DNA of 53,966 bases from Bacteroidota bacterium (GTDB taxonomy: Bacteria; Bacteroidota; Bacteroidia; Chitinophagales; Chitinophagaceae). Under the pieces are notes generated by a model, which was given only the letters and a program-made list of their open reading frames with translations, searched no databases and had not been told where the DNA came from. The first letter of the stretch is position 1; every line of letters starts with the position of its first letter. Shown in pieces: positions 1 through 9,099 of the stretch. Location of the stretch: NCBI GenBank assembly GCA_018268135.1, contig JAFDXD010000129.1, forward strand, positions 1 through 53,966, in the 5' to 3' direction. Made by a program: the position numbers and the translations under genes.

Positions 1-1080
1 AATGTAAGCAATGTAGGTTGAGAAACAGTGATAGATGTAGTAGCAGTTTGCCCGCCTGCATCAGTTACTGTATAGTTATAAGTACCGGCAGTTACAGTAA
101 ATGTGCCCGTACCTGTATAAGGCTGAGTGCCACCTGTTGCTGATACGGTAACAGTAGTATTGCTGCCATTACAAGAAATAGTTCCGGCAGTAGCCGAAGC
201 ATTTAATGCTGCCGGTGCGCCCGGTTCAGTAATATTGATAGATTTAGATTGAGTACATCCATTGGCATCTTTTACGGTAATAGTATAACTGCCAGAAGCT
301 ACATTATTAAATAAGTTGGATGCCTGGTAACTTCCATTATTTAATTTGTAAGTATAAGCTGCTGTGCCGCCATTAGCATTTGCAGTAATGGTAGTAGTAC
401 CACCATAAGTATTAATAGTACCTGCAGTTACATTTAGTGTAAGCAAAGTAGGTTGAGAAACAGTGATAGAAGTAGTAGCAGTTTGGCCGCCTGCATCAGT
501 TACTGTATAGTTATAAGTTCCCGCAGTTACAGTAAATGTACCTGTGCCTGTATAAGGCTGAGTGCCACCTGTTGCCGATACAGTAATAGTTGATGTACTA
601 CCATTACACATAATAGATGTTGAAGTAGAAGAAGCTGTTAAAGTAGGCGGAGCAGCGGGCTGTGTAATGCTGATAGATTTAGATTGAGTACATCCTTTGG
701 CATCTTTTACAGTAATAGTGTAACTGCCTGAAGCCACATTATTAAAAATGTTGGATGCCTGATAGCTACCATTATTTAATTTGTAAGTATATGCTGCTGT
801 GCCTCCAGTAGCGGTTGCAGTAATGCTGGTAGTTCCACCATAAACATTAATAGTACCAGCAGCTACATTTAGCGTAAGCAGTGTAGGTTGAGTTATAGTG
901 ATAGATGTAGTAGCTGAGTCGCCTTTTGCATCTTTTACTGTATAGTTATATGCCCCTGCAGTTACTGTAAAAGTACCGGTACCAGTATAAGGTTGTGTAC
1001 CTCCGGTTGCAGTTACTACTACAGTAGTTGTAGCGCCATTGCAAGCTATTGTTCCAGGTGTAGCAACAATTTTTAGAGGG
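1..1080 (-). repeat. 435-bp tandem repeat encoding paired SprB-like modules
   Basis: The phrase ggttgag(a/t) followed by a conserved block recurs at 16, 451 and 886, exactly 435 bp apart (145 codons). Each unit encodes one 76-residue module (starting PTLLTLNV) and one 69-residue module (ending TSITVSQ). The unit at 16-450 is nearly identical to that at 451-885 at DNA level, while the one beginning at 886 is more diverged. The array continues past the left edge. Such near-identity suggests recent duplication or gene conversion and marks a stretch prone to copy-number change or misassembly. Confidence 0.9.
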
Positions 1081-2525
1081 CCAGGTACATTCCCTGAATT
1101 GCTTTCATAAACGCCTGCATTCGGCACAGCACCAACCGCAATACCTGCAAAATCTAAAGGGATGCCCACATTTTGACCAAAACCAATTGCAGGGCTACCA
1201 GATGCTGGATAAAAATCCCATAAAGAAGGATCAGGATTTGATGTATTAGTAAAAATAGTTGCAGTTGAATTAATTTCTGAAGAATTTAAAGTAAAATTAG
1301 TTTTACTCCCATTTGATAATTGATAAATATTGTTATTGTGTGTAGTTTTTGCAACTGATGAAGATCTTACCACATTGATGCCGGTACTTAAAATAAAAAC
1401 ATTATTTTTTAAATTATATACAGTTGATGGGGGATTTCCATTGTATGCAAATAATTCTGTAGAGGGATAAGGGTTAGTATTTACACCTGCACCATTGTTG
1501 GGGCCACTAAATCGGCTTTCACTATTTTCAATGATTACATTATTGAAATATTGAACATTATTTACATTAGTAGTATAAGAACCACTAAGGTTACACCAGC
1601 TCAACATTCCACTGTTGGTAATTTTATTATAAGCAAACAGATTGTCTGATGATACTGTACTTGATACATAAGCACCAAACTCTGCAACTCCACCGCAATC
1701 GGTAATAGTATTGTACAATACTTTATTTCTGCTACAGGCATCAAACATTTCTAATGCGCCACCATTCCATCCATAATCATAACTTGCGGCCCAATTGCCA
1801 CTAAAATAATTATGAGTAATGATATTGTCATTTCCGGTTATTGTTACACCATTTGCTCCATAGTCATCATCACCACCAGGAGTATTTTTAACATTTTTTA
1901 GATTCGTCATTGTGGTAGAATCTATGGTGTTAAAATCCCCCACTATAACTACAGCTGACCCTACATTTGAAATATCTGTATTTCTCACGGTGCAATAGTT
2001 GCTGGTAATTTCGCCATAGCTGCCTATCTGAATGGCAATACCACATGGGGCTGTATTAACTTTATCAGCAATAGGAAAAGTTAAGTCAGTGATATTAAAA
2101 CCATCTACCACAATATACTTTACGCCAACAAAAGAAAAAATAGTAGCAGAATTACTGCCTGCAGGTACTTGAAAAATTGGTTTTGCACCTGTACCATAAG
2201 TTCCTAAAGTAATAGGATTGGTAGCTGTACCAGAAGAACCATTATTTCCATAAATTGTTGACCAATAAATTGTACCAGTAAAAGAGTCTCCTTTTTTAAA
2301 TAATATATTATCACCTGGCTTAAAGCTGTTGCTGTTAGCCATGTTTTGCACCTTATTTAAATTTTGCCAGGGAGTAGAAGGAGATGTACCATTATTACTA
2401 TTGTTTCCTGATGTAGAAACATAGTAGGTGGTTGCATTCACTGTGGTATTAAATAATACAAGCAATAACAACAGGTAAGTAAATTTTGTAATGAGAGGGC
2501 ATTTCTTTGGAGTCGAAAATTTCAT
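1..2525 (-). CDS. Secreted beta-helix protein with tandem SprB-like repeats (3' part outside window)
   Basis: The ATG is at 2525-2523 and the frame stays open to base 1, so about 841 residues are visible and the C-terminus is missing. Residues 1-31 form a signal peptide with a long leucine-rich core ending in VNA. Residues about 32-470 are rich in N, G, S and T with the YYVSTSGNNSNNG opening typical of right-handed parallel beta-helix proteins (pectate-lyase-like fold). From about residue 478 the protein becomes alternating 69- and 76-residue Ig-like modules with GGT and YTYTVTDAxG-type motifs, like the SprB repeat family (PF13573). Secreted Bacteroidota proteins of this build usually end in a type IX secretion sorting domain, which would lie outside the window. 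A surface adhesin or glycan-binding role is an inference; no catalytic residues were identified. Confidence 0.85.
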   Translation of the reverse strand, partial: MKFSTPKKCPLITKFTYLLLLLVLFNTTVNATTYYVSTSGNNSNNGTSPSTPWQNLNKVQNMANSNSFKPGDNILFKKGDSFTGTIYWSTIYGNNGSSGTATNPITLGTYGTGAKPIFQVPAGSNSATIFSFVGVKYIVVDGFNITDLTFPIADKVNTAPCGIAIQIGSYGEITSNYCTVRNTDISNVGSAVVIVGDFNTIDSTTMTNLKNVKNTPGGDDDYGANGVTITGNDNIITHNYFSGNWAASYDYGWNGGALEMFDACSRNKVLYNTITDCGGVAEFGAYVSSTVSSDNLFAYNKITNSGMLSWCNLSGSYTTNVNNVQYFNNVIIENSESRFSGPNNGAGVNTNPYPSTELFAYNGNPPSTVYNLKNNVFILSTGINVVRSSSVAKTTHNNNIYQLSNGSKTNFTLNSSEINSTATIFTNTSNPDPSLWDFYPASGSPAIGFGQNVGIPLDFAGIAVGAVPNAGVYESNSGNVPGPLKIVATPGTIACNGATTTVVVTATGGTQPYTGTGTFTVTAGAYNYTVKDAKGDSATTSITITQPTLLTLNVAAGTINVYGGTTSITATATGGTAAYTYKLNNGSYQASNIFNNVASGSYTITVKDAKGCTQSKSISITQPAAPPTLTASSTSTSIMCNGSTSTITVSATGGTQPYTGTGTFTVTAGTYNYTVTDAGGQTATTSITVSQPTLLTLNVTAGTINTYGGTTTITANANGGTAAYTYKLNNGSYQASNLFNNVASGSYTITVKDANGCTQSKSINITEPGAPAALNASATAGTISCNGSNTTVTVSATGGTQPYTGTGTFTVTAGTYNYTVTDAGGQTATTSITVSQPTLLT

Positions 2526-3246
2526 GGTTTTTCAAAATTTAGGTGTTTAGGTATTGGTTTGATATTGGATCGATGCAGCCCTACAAGTATGGGGTAAAAT
2601 ATTTTACTCCATTAATTTATTGAAACGTTAAAATTTTGTAGAAATTATGTTTGCTGCAAATGATTTAAAAGATGATTTTGAATATTGGATTTTGATAAAA
2701 AAAATGATACTTGTTTTTCAATAAAGCAAATAAGATTTTATTAGTTTAAAATTTGGTTGGGGATTTTCAATTTTTGTGCCAGTTTTATTAATTAAAAGTT
2801 TTATTTGATTTTTTTTGATAAATCGATATTTATCTAGATGTTGTTTTCTTTCGTACAAAATTATATTTAAGCATTTTTAAAAACTGTAAAGTACATTTTG
2901 TATTTCATGTCATATAAAAACGACACAAATCGTAGATTTACGATACCCTGTTAGCCTTTCTACGCCTACATTGCAGTAAATTCACTAAATTTTATTTTCA
3001 CTAATTATTAATTACTTAAATACCATAAAATGTTATTCACAAATTTTCACCAACAGTGGAATAATTTTTTTTATTTTATTTTATTAAAAACAAAGCATTT
3101 AAGTATAAATATTAATACACATCTAAAAAAAGAAGTGAATTCATTTATTAAAAAGATGGATGCTTTATTTCGGAAATTGTAAAAAAAAGCGAGGAAATAA
3201 AGAAGATAACTGAGGGGAAATTAAAAAAATAAAATGGGCATATTAA
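2526..3246. other. AT-rich intergenic region with one operator-like palindrome
   Basis: These 721 bases lie between the ATG of the beta-helix gene and the stop of the permease gene, both on the minus strand. I found no ORF with coding character and no clear terminator. The region is very A+T rich with long T and A runs. The only conspicuous structure is ATCGTA-GATT-TACGAT at 2929-2944, a perfect 6-bp inverted repeat with a 4-base spacer. It lies about 400 bp upstream of the beta-helix gene and could be an operator or part of its promoter region. Confidence 0.5.
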
Positions 3247-4290
3247 TTACAACTTTATCCTGGGATCTACAGCCTTATAAATGATATCGGCAATAATATT
3301 AATTACCACAAAAATAAATGCGCTAAATAATACAGCGCCCATTACTACCGGATAGTCTAATTTTTCGAGTGCATCTACGGTAGTTTTTCCCAGCCCTTTC
3401 CAGCCAAAAATATATTCTACAAAAAAAGAGCCTGCAAGCAACTCAGCAAACCAGCCGGTAATAGCCGTTATTACCGGGTTTATTGCATTTCGCAAAGCAT
3501 GTTTAAAAATTACTATTTTTTTTGATAAACCCTTTGCATAAGCTGTTCTGATATAATCCTGCCCCATCACATCGAGCATAGAGCTTCGGGTAAGTTGGGT
3601 AATAATTGCAAGTGGCCTTATACCTAAAGTAAATGCAGGCAAAATCAGGTTTTTAATAGCCAGGTATTTTTCGCCTGTTATTTCATCAGTTTCAAACAAG
3701 CTACCGGTTAAGTTTAGCCCGGTATATTTATGAAGTACTACCCCAAATAAGTAAGCAATGATTATTGACATAAAAAATGAAGGTGCAGAAATGCCTGCAA
3801 TACTGGTAAATACAGCAGTATTATCTACCCATGTATCTTTTTTAATAGCGGAAACAATACCAAGTAAAATGCCAACAATGCTTGCAAACAGCATTGAAGT
3901 GCTCGCTAATACAATGGTACCTGGCATGGCTTCGGCCAATACAGTGATGGTATTTTTTTTTGTTTGATAACTTTTGCGGAGATAGGGAATTTTGATGCCT
4001 AACTTTGTATCTCCTCCAATAAAAAAACCTTTCAATTCTTTTTTTTCAATTTCTTCACGGCTATTGATAGATATGGGCGATACATCATTTAAATAATACA
4101 GAAACTGCTTCCATTTTGGTTTATCGAGGTACAAGTCTTTGCGAATATTATCCATTGTTTTTTTATCGCCTGTTTGCCCCAATACCAGGCGGGCAGGGTC
4201 GCCAAAGCCCTGAAACATAATAAATACGAGCATTACCACGCCTAGTAATACAAGGCAGCCATATAATATTTTTTTTAATAAATAAGCCAC
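3247..4290 (-). CDS. ABC transporter permease, OppB/DppB type
   Basis: This 347-residue inner-membrane permease belongs to the binding-protein-dependent transporter family that moves peptides or nickel. TM1 is at about residues 8-28 and is followed by GDPAR and a long external loop to about 118. Further membrane spans cover about 123-148, 158-186, 213-232, 280-300 and 315-337. The cytoplasmic EAA-like loop that contacts the ATPase is at 245-273 (DYIRTAYAKGLSKKIVIFKH). It is the last gene of a minus-strand operon after the DUF1599 and BT_3928 genes (22-bp gap). No partner permease, ATPase or binding protein is encoded in the window, so it works with subunits made elsewhere. The substrate cannot be told from the sequence. 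Confidence 0.9.
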   Translation of the reverse strand: MAYLLKKILYGCLVLLGVVMLVFIMFQGFGDPARLVLGQTGDKKTMDNIRKDLYLDKPKWKQFLYYLNDVSPISINSREEIEKKELKGFFIGGDTKLGIKIPYLRKSYQTKKNTITVLAEAMPGTIVLASTSMLFASIVGILLGIVSAIKKDTWVDNTAVFTSIAGISAPSFFMSIIIAYLFGVVLHKYTGLNLTGSLFETDEITGEKYLAIKNLILPAFTLGIRPLAIITQLTRSSMLDVMGQDYIRTAYAKGLSKKIVIFKHALRNAINPVITAITGWFAELLAGSFFVEYIFGWKGLGKTTVDALEKLDYPVVMGAVLFSAFIFVVINIIADIIYKAVDPRIKL

Positions 4291-4312
4291 ATTCTTTATT
4301 TCAATTATTAAG

Positions 4313-5431
4313 CTATTTTATTTTATCAAAATCGGCCCAGCTCCATTTATGTTGTACTACAGGCCCTTTCATTAAGTAAATAACTGGCACTGCCCTGGCT
4401 GCAGTTTTAATGGCTGTAGCATCGCAGGTATATATTTGACTTACCGGTAAATTATTTTGTAAAAATAGGTTTACCACGGCATCTCGTTGTGCAGTAATAA
4501 CATATATTTTTTTGTTGTTACTGGCTGCGTTTAAAAAAATATTTTTCAATGCAGGCATCCATTTTCTATAATTATCCGGAGCTTCTTTTATAAACATCAG
4601 ATAATAATCGGCAGCAGTATTAAGCAGGCTATCCGTACTATCTGTACCATCCTGTGCGGTTAATGAAAAATCATTTATGAGTGGAATATTGTTTTTTCCG
4701 GCTTCTATTAATTTTTGTTTTCTTTCAGAAAACTGCCAAGTAGAATCGGGAAGTGCACTTACCGGGAATTCTTTTTTTACTCCATTTTTTTCATACACAA
4801 ATACATAATCATACTTGTCAGGTATGGCATTAGCAGGCATTTTTCTTAATTCTAAAATATTATTACCTGCTTTGTATGGTAAGCAATCTACTAAAGGAAG
4901 ATGCCTTAATACATGCCACTGTAAAAACAGAGTAGCGCCAATGCTTACTAACATTAAGCTGAAACTATACAATGGTTTGCATAATGATTGAATATATTTT
5001 CGGTTAAAAAACAATAAAAAAGAAAAGAAAAGAAGAAGGATATCTTTTGAAAAAGTTTGTATGGGAGTTAGTGGAATACAATCACCAAAACAGCCACAAG
5101 CCCTTATTTTGCCACTAAATAAAACATAGCTGGTAAGAAAAGTAAAAAACAACATTAGTAATAAGAGCGCCCAGGTAGTAATTTTTTTATTCCATCCAAG
5201 CAATAAAGCTATACCTACAGCTACTTCCAGCGTTATCATGATGATGGCAAAAGGCAGGGAATAATTGTCTAATACATTCATCAGTCCCTTTAAAAAACCA
5301 CCTGAAGCCCAGGCTTCAAAAAATTCCTGCATTTTATAAGCCAGTCCCAAAGGGTCAATTGCTTTTACCAGCCCTGAAAAAATAAAGAGCAACCCGGTTA
5401 ATAACCTTACAATATTTACAATTAGCTTCAT
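4313..5431 (-). CDS. BT_3928 family DoxX-like membrane protein
   Basis: This 372-residue protein has an N-terminal DoxX/MauE-like four-helix membrane domain. Spans are at about 5-22, 58-80, 85-106 and 128-143, with a fifth at 153-172. The family signature FSGLVKAIDPLG is at 18-29 and the cysteine motif ACGCFGDC at 111-118. The soluble C-terminal part (about 190-372) has a thioredoxin-like look, with YLMFIKEAPDN near 279 and a cis-proline-like ARAVPVIYLM near 350, but no CXXC active site. The family is widespread in Bacteroidota next to DUF1599 genes; its biochemical role is not known to me. A redox or quinone-linked membrane role is an inference from the DoxX/MauE relationship. It is separated from the DUF1599 gene by only 9 bp. 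Confidence 0.88.
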   Translation of the reverse strand: MKLIVNIVRLLTGLLFIFSGLVKAIDPLGLAYKMQEFFEAWASGGFLKGLMNVLDNYSLPFAIIMITLEVAVGIALLLGWNKKITTWALLLLMLFFTFLTSYVLFSGKIRACGCFGDCIPLTPIQTFSKDILLLFFSFLLFFNRKYIQSLCKPLYSFSLMLVSIGATLFLQWHVLRHLPLVDCLPYKAGNNILELRKMPANAIPDKYDYVFVYEKNGVKKEFPVSALPDSTWQFSERKQKLIEAGKNNIPLINDFSLTAQDGTDSTDSLLNTAADYYLMFIKEAPDNYRKWMPALKNIFLNAASNNKKIYVITAQRDAVVNLFLQNNLPVSQIYTCDATAIKTAARAVPVIYLMKGPVVQHKWSWADFDKIK

Positions 5432-5440
5432 CTTGCTTTT

Positions 5441-5983
5441 TTAATGTTTAGATTCATCAATCAGGATTAATGCAAAAATTGCATAATTAAGTATGTCAAA
5501 AAAATTGGCATCAATGCCTTCGCTGGCAATTGTTTTACCATCATTGGCAATGATTTGTTTTATTCTCAAAATTTTTGCAAGAATAAGATCTGTAAAACTT
5601 TCCTGTGTCATTTCCCGCCATGCTTCTCCATAATCGTGATTTTTATCCTGCATCAATTTTTTTGCTTCACATACTTTTGAGTCATACATTTTCTTTACTA
5701 TGGCCACATCAAGCTGCTCTGGTTCATCGCTATTTAATTCTAGTTGTATCAGGCCAATGATGGCATAATTTAATATTCCTTCAAATTCGCTTTTGATATT
5801 ATCACCAATGCGCTGTTCTTTTTTTTGCTGAATGGTTCTAATGCGTTTTGCTTTTATATAAATTTGGTCTGCTACCGAAATGGTTCTGTACACCCTCCAT
5901 GAGGTGCCGTAGTCTGAAGTCTTTTTAATAAATATATTTTCGCAATATTCAATTACTTTATCGTATTGTTCGTTTGTTGTCAT
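5441..5983 (-). CDS. DUF1599 domain protein with duplicated domain
   Basis: This 180-residue soluble protein contains two copies of the DUF1599 motif set. The first has KTSDYGTSWR at 21-30 and GILNYAI at 69-75; the second has KNHDYGEAWR at 114-123 and DILNYAI at 163-169. The family (PF07659) has been linked to nucleotide modification, but the activity is unproven. The gene heads the operon DUF1599, BT_3928, permease and is divergent from folP across a 67-bp gap (5984-6050), so the two start sites share a control region. No signal peptide or membrane span is visible. Confidence 0.88.
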   Translation of the reverse strand: MTTNEQYDKVIEYCENIFIKKTSDYGTSWRVYRTISVADQIYIKAKRIRTIQQKKEQRIGDNIKSEFEGILNYAIIGLIQLELNSDEPEQLDVAIVKKMYDSKVCEAKKLMQDKNHDYGEAWREMTQESFTDLILAKILRIKQIIANDGKTIASEGIDANFFDILNYAIFALILIDESKH

Positions 5984-6050
5984 TACTTTGTTGAGAATTA
6001 TTTTTTATTACAATATTTCAATAGCATCAAAATTACAATTAGTAAATTAA

Positions 6051-6887
6051 ATGTTCACACTTAACTGTAAAGGAAAAGTATTGGGGCTTGAAAAGCCTGT
6101 AATAATGAGTATTATTAATATTACTAACGATTCGTTTTATAAAGGGTTTCTTAATAATGATATCGAATACATTTTGCAATTGGCAACAGGCATGATACAG
6201 GAAGGCGCCTCTATACTTGATATTGGTGGCCAAAGTACCCGGCCGGGCAGCATTCCGGTATCGGCGCAGGAAGAAATTGCAAGGGTGCTGCCGGTTATTG
6301 AAGCTATTCATCAAAAATTTCCGGATATAATTATTTCTATTGATACCTATTACAGCGAAGTAGCCCAGGCTGCAGTAGCGGCCGGGGCTGGCATTGTAAA
6401 TGACATTAGTGCTGGCAACCTTGATGCTAACATGATTAAAACAGTAGCACGGCTAAGGGTACCTTATGTGTGTATGCACATGAAGGGTACACCAAATAAC
6501 ATGCAGATACAGCCACACTATAAAAATATTGTAACCGAAATTCTTGATTTTTTTATACAAAAAATTGATGAGTGTAAAAGTGCCGGCATTACAGATATTA
6601 TAATTGACCCGGGCTTTGGGTTTGGAAAAACCATTTCTCACAATTTTGAATTGCTTAAATCACTAGAGGTATTTACTATGCTTCAATTGCCGATACTTGC
6701 TGGGTTGTCAAGAAAAAGTACTATTTATAAAACATTAGATATTGATGTAAGTGAATCGCTTAACGGAACTACCGTTTTAAATAGCATTGCTTTACTAAAC
6801 GGGGCAAATATATTAAGAGTGCATGATGTAAAAGAAGCAAAGCAAACAATATTACTGATAGATGCATACAAAAATGCCGCACTGTAA
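6051..6887 (+). CDS. folP: Dihydropteroate synthase
   Basis: This 278-residue cytoplasmic TIM-barrel enzyme condenses 6-hydroxymethyl-dihydropterin diphosphate with p-aminobenzoate in folate synthesis, the sulfonamide target step. The pterin and pABA loops are intact: SIINITNDSFY at 20-30, DIGGQSTRPGS at 57-67, IDPGFGFGKT at 185-194 and GLSRKS at 218-223. The length is normal for the family. The ATG at 6051 leaves only a short leader from the divergent DUF1599 gene. In many Bacteroidota folP is followed by the diadenylate cyclase gene cdaA, but here it is followed by a terminator hairpin at its stop codon and then a convergent gene. Confidence 0.97.
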   Translation: MFTLNCKGKVLGLEKPVIMSIINITNDSFYKGFLNNDIEYILQLATGMIQEGASILDIGGQSTRPGSIPVSAQEEIARVLPVIEAIHQKFPDIIISIDTYYSEVAQAAVAAGAGIVNDISAGNLDANMIKTVARLRVPYVCMHMKGTPNNMQIQPHYKNIVTEILDFFIQKIDECKSAGITDIIIDPGFGFGKTISHNFELLKSLEVFTMLQLPILAGLSRKSTIYKTLDIDVSESLNGTTVLNSIALLNGANILRVHDVKEAKQTILLIDAYKNAAL

Positions 6888-6904
6888 ATACTATGCGGCA
6901 TTTT
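6871..6904. terminator. Bidirectional terminator between folP and the FKBP gene
   Basis: AAAATGCCGCA (6871-6881) pairs perfectly with TGCGGCATTTT (6894-6904), giving an 11-bp stem with a 12-base loop. The folP stop codon lies inside the loop. A T-rich run follows on both strands, so it can end transcription of both convergent genes. Confidence 0.85.
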
Positions 6905-6924
6905 ATTATTATGTTTAAATCCTT

Positions 6925-7947
6925 TTATTTTTTAGGAAGTTTTGCAGTATCAGCCTGAGCTTTTTTCACGCTATCCAAATAGCGTTTTTGCATTTCCTGC
7001 ATTTTTTTGGTTTTAGCTTCAATATCAGCCTTAGCCTGAGCTTTATTCATAACATCCAATACATCTACATCAAAAACCAAAATTGAATTTGGCGGCATTT
7101 CGGGGCCCATTGATTGCGCTCCATAGCCTAAAGATGATGGGATATAAAGTTTTGCTTTAGCCCCTTTGTTTAATAATGTAAATCCATCCAACATACCTTT
7201 TATCAGTGGCTGGCCTAATGAAGGATCATTTGTTAAGTTAACTGATAAGGGTTCCATGTGTCCTTTTGATGGGTCGGTATTACTATCAAATGGAATTTTT
7301 CCTCCAAGTACAGTACCGGTATAATTTGCTTTTGCTACAGTGGCCGTATCAATATTATTGCCTGTACCAGGTGTAATAATTTGTACATAAGTACCCTGGG
7401 GCGCTTTGATAACTTTAATATTATTTTTTGCAAAATAATCTGTCAGCGTTTTATCATCTTTCTTTAATTGCTCTTCAGCCTTCACTTTGGCAATGGCTTC
7501 TGCTTTTACCATTGCTAATTTTCTTGCACTGTCTGCTTCCTGTTGGGTAGCATAAGCATTACTAATTTTATAATTGATTACAATAAACTGGCCTTTTTGC
7601 ATAAATGGAGCTGCCTGTCCTTGTTTCATTATACTGTCGGTAGAAAGTTTCATAATGATACTATCTCCTACATGAATATTTTTGAAAACTTCTTTATACA
7701 ATGGAGGTAATTGTGCAGTATCGTATGGTGCAAATTGAGGCATACCGGCTGCATAAGTATCATTTAATACACTGTCTTTATATTTTACCAGCATATCAAT
7801 TGCAATAATATTACCATTGGTAACTAATTTACCACCCTTGGAAGGTATCACCATGTATTCGGTACCATCTTTAGCTTTTCTAAATTGTTCTTTACATGCA
7901 GATAAAGCCAATACTGCAAGCATTAATAAATAAGAGAATTTTCTCAT
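6925..7947 (-). CDS. FKBP-type peptidyl-prolyl cis-trans isomerase lipoprotein
   Basis: This 340-residue protein carries a lipoprotein signal with lipobox LSAC (lipidated Cys18), so it is expected on the periplasmic or outer face of an envelope membrane. A long, charged linker with predicted helix (about 135-185) precedes a C-terminal FKBP domain at about 200-305. Family motifs include NYTGTVLGGK, FDSN, LIKGMLDGFTLL, LYIPSSLGYGAQ and ILVFDVDVLDV. A lysine-rich helical tail closes the protein. An upstream region at about 35-130 also looks like a degenerate FKBP-like segment. Its likely role is folding of exported or outer-membrane proteins. It lies 20 bp after nrnA and is probably cotranscribed with it. 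Confidence 0.93.
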   Translation of the reverse strand: MRKFSYLLMLAVLALSACKEQFRKAKDGTEYMVIPSKGGKLVTNGNIIAIDMLVKYKDSVLNDTYAAGMPQFAPYDTAQLPPLYKEVFKNIHVGDSIIMKLSTDSIMKQGQAAPFMQKGQFIVINYKISNAYATQQEADSARKLAMVKAEAIAKVKAEEQLKKDDKTLTDYFAKNNIKVIKAPQGTYVQIITPGTGNNIDTATVAKANYTGTVLGGKIPFDSNTDPSKGHMEPLSVNLTNDPSLGQPLIKGMLDGFTLLNKGAKAKLYIPSSLGYGAQSMGPEMPPNSILVFDVDVLDVMNKAQAKADIEAKTKKMQEMQKRYLDSVKKAQADTAKLPKK

Positions 7948-7967
7948 TGTAATTGTTATTTGTTTTT

Positions 7968-8987
7968 TTAAAATTTATAAGTACTTAATTGATCTCTGTT
8001 TTCTTTCATTGCCTTTTTAAATTCTTCTACCACAGTTTCTAATGGCTCTTTACTTTGGCCACCGGCAGCATTTACGTGCCCTCCCCCATTAAAATACTTT
8101 CTGGCAAATGTATTTACATCAAATTCACCCTTGCTCCTAAAAGAACATTTTCTTTCTTCTCCCCTGTCAATAATGATGGCGGCCAGCTTCATCCCCTCAA
8201 TTCCTAATGGATAATTTACCAACCCTTCTGTATCGCCCGTTTTGATATCATACTTTATCAGGTCTGCTTGTGGCACAGCTATCAGAGCTGTATTGTTTTC
8301 ATAAAAAACTTCTAACCGGTTCAGCAATACATTGCCTATAAATCGTAGCCTGTTTTCTGAAAAATTATCATAAATGGCTTCATGTACTTTACTATGGTTA
8401 AGCCTTCTTTCCTTTAAATCGGCTACAAGGTTGTGTACTGCGGCAGTAGTAGAAGGAAACCTAAAAGAGCCGGTATCTGTCATCACACCTGTGTATATAC
8501 ATTCAGCTACGTCTGTATTTATTTTATCATGATAGCCTGAAGCTGCTATAAAATCATAAACCATTTCGGCAGTAGAGCTTTTATCCACATTGCTTTCGCC
8601 ATAGGCAAATACTTCTACCTGCGGTTGCTGATGATGGTCAATTAAAATGCGTTTACCCTTTGCCGTTGTTAATACCTCTTCCATTCTTTTTGTACGGCTC
8701 AGTGTATTAAAATCAAGGCAAAATATCCAGTCTGCATTTTGAATTATTTCATTTGATTTTTCGATAGTGCGTTCATAATCCATCACTTTATTGCAACCGG
8801 GCATCCAACTTAAAAAAGAAGCCCAATTGGTAGGAGATATTACAGTAACCTTATGCCCAAACTGTATTAGAAAATGGTATAAACCCAGTGTAGAGCCCAT
8901 AGCATCGCCATCAGGCTTTTGATGCATGGTAATCACTATGTTTTTTTCTGCCGTAAGTAAAGGGTATATATTCCGTAAAGGCTCCAT
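7968..8987 (-). CDS. nrnA: DHH-family phosphoesterase, NrnA-like oligoribonuclease/pAp phosphatase
   Basis: This 339-residue DHH/DHHA1 protein is expected to degrade short oligoribonucleotides (nanoRNA, linear pApA) and to dephosphorylate 3'-phosphoadenosine-5'-phosphate. Metal-binding motifs are present: PDGDAMGS at 25-32, the D in LDFN near 92, the defining DHH at 117-119, and the DHHA1 substrate motif GGGHVNAAGG near residue 305. The length fits NrnA rather than the larger RecJ. A TACTTTTG promoter box lies just upstream. The gene is first in an operon with the FKBP lipoprotein and divergent from ndk. Confidence 0.92.
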   Translation of the reverse strand: MEPLRNIYPLLTAEKNIVITMHQKPDGDAMGSTLGLYHFLIQFGHKVTVISPTNWASFLSWMPGCNKVMDYERTIEKSNEIIQNADWIFCLDFNTLSRTKRMEEVLTTAKGKRILIDHHQQPQVEVFAYGESNVDKSSTAEMVYDFIAASGYHDKINTDVAECIYTGVMTDTGSFRFPSTTAAVHNLVADLKERRLNHSKVHEAIYDNFSENRLRFIGNVLLNRLEVFYENNTALIAVPQADLIKYDIKTGDTEGLVNYPLGIEGMKLAAIIIDRGEERKCSFRSKGEFDVNTFARKYFNGGGHVNAAGGQSKEPLETVVEEFKKAMKENRDQLSTYKF

Positions 8988-8997
8988 AAATAAGGCG

Positions 8998-9030
8998 CAA
9001 AAGTATGGGTAAAAACTGATAATATATCAA
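8998..9030 (-). promoter_or_regulatory. Bacteroidota-type promoter of nrnA
   Basis: On the minus strand TTG (9030-9028) is followed after 22 bases by TACTTTTG (9005-8998), matching the TAnnTTTG -7 box used by the Bacteroidota primary sigma factor. The nrnA ATG follows only 10 bases after the box, so the transcript leader must be very short. Confidence 0.55.
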
Positions 9031-9099
9031 TGAAAATGATGGTAAAATATGAGGTAGAATATTTTAACATTGATAAAACCTCAATTTTATGGCAAAATA

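Noticed and set aside
1-1080. CRISPR-like array because of regular repeats
   Set aside because: The repeats are 435 bp long, in frame and translated into protein modules; there are no short repeats with unique spacers.
3758-3967. Antisense and overlapping short open frames within known genes, such as this plus-strand frame inside the permease gene
   Set aside because: They are shadows of longer genes with clear family motifs and show no independent start signals or protein-like composition.
4313-4900. Thioredoxin oxidoreductase activity for the C-terminal part of the BT_3928 protein
   Set aside because: The region looks thioredoxin-like but has no CXXC motif, so redox catalysis is not supported.
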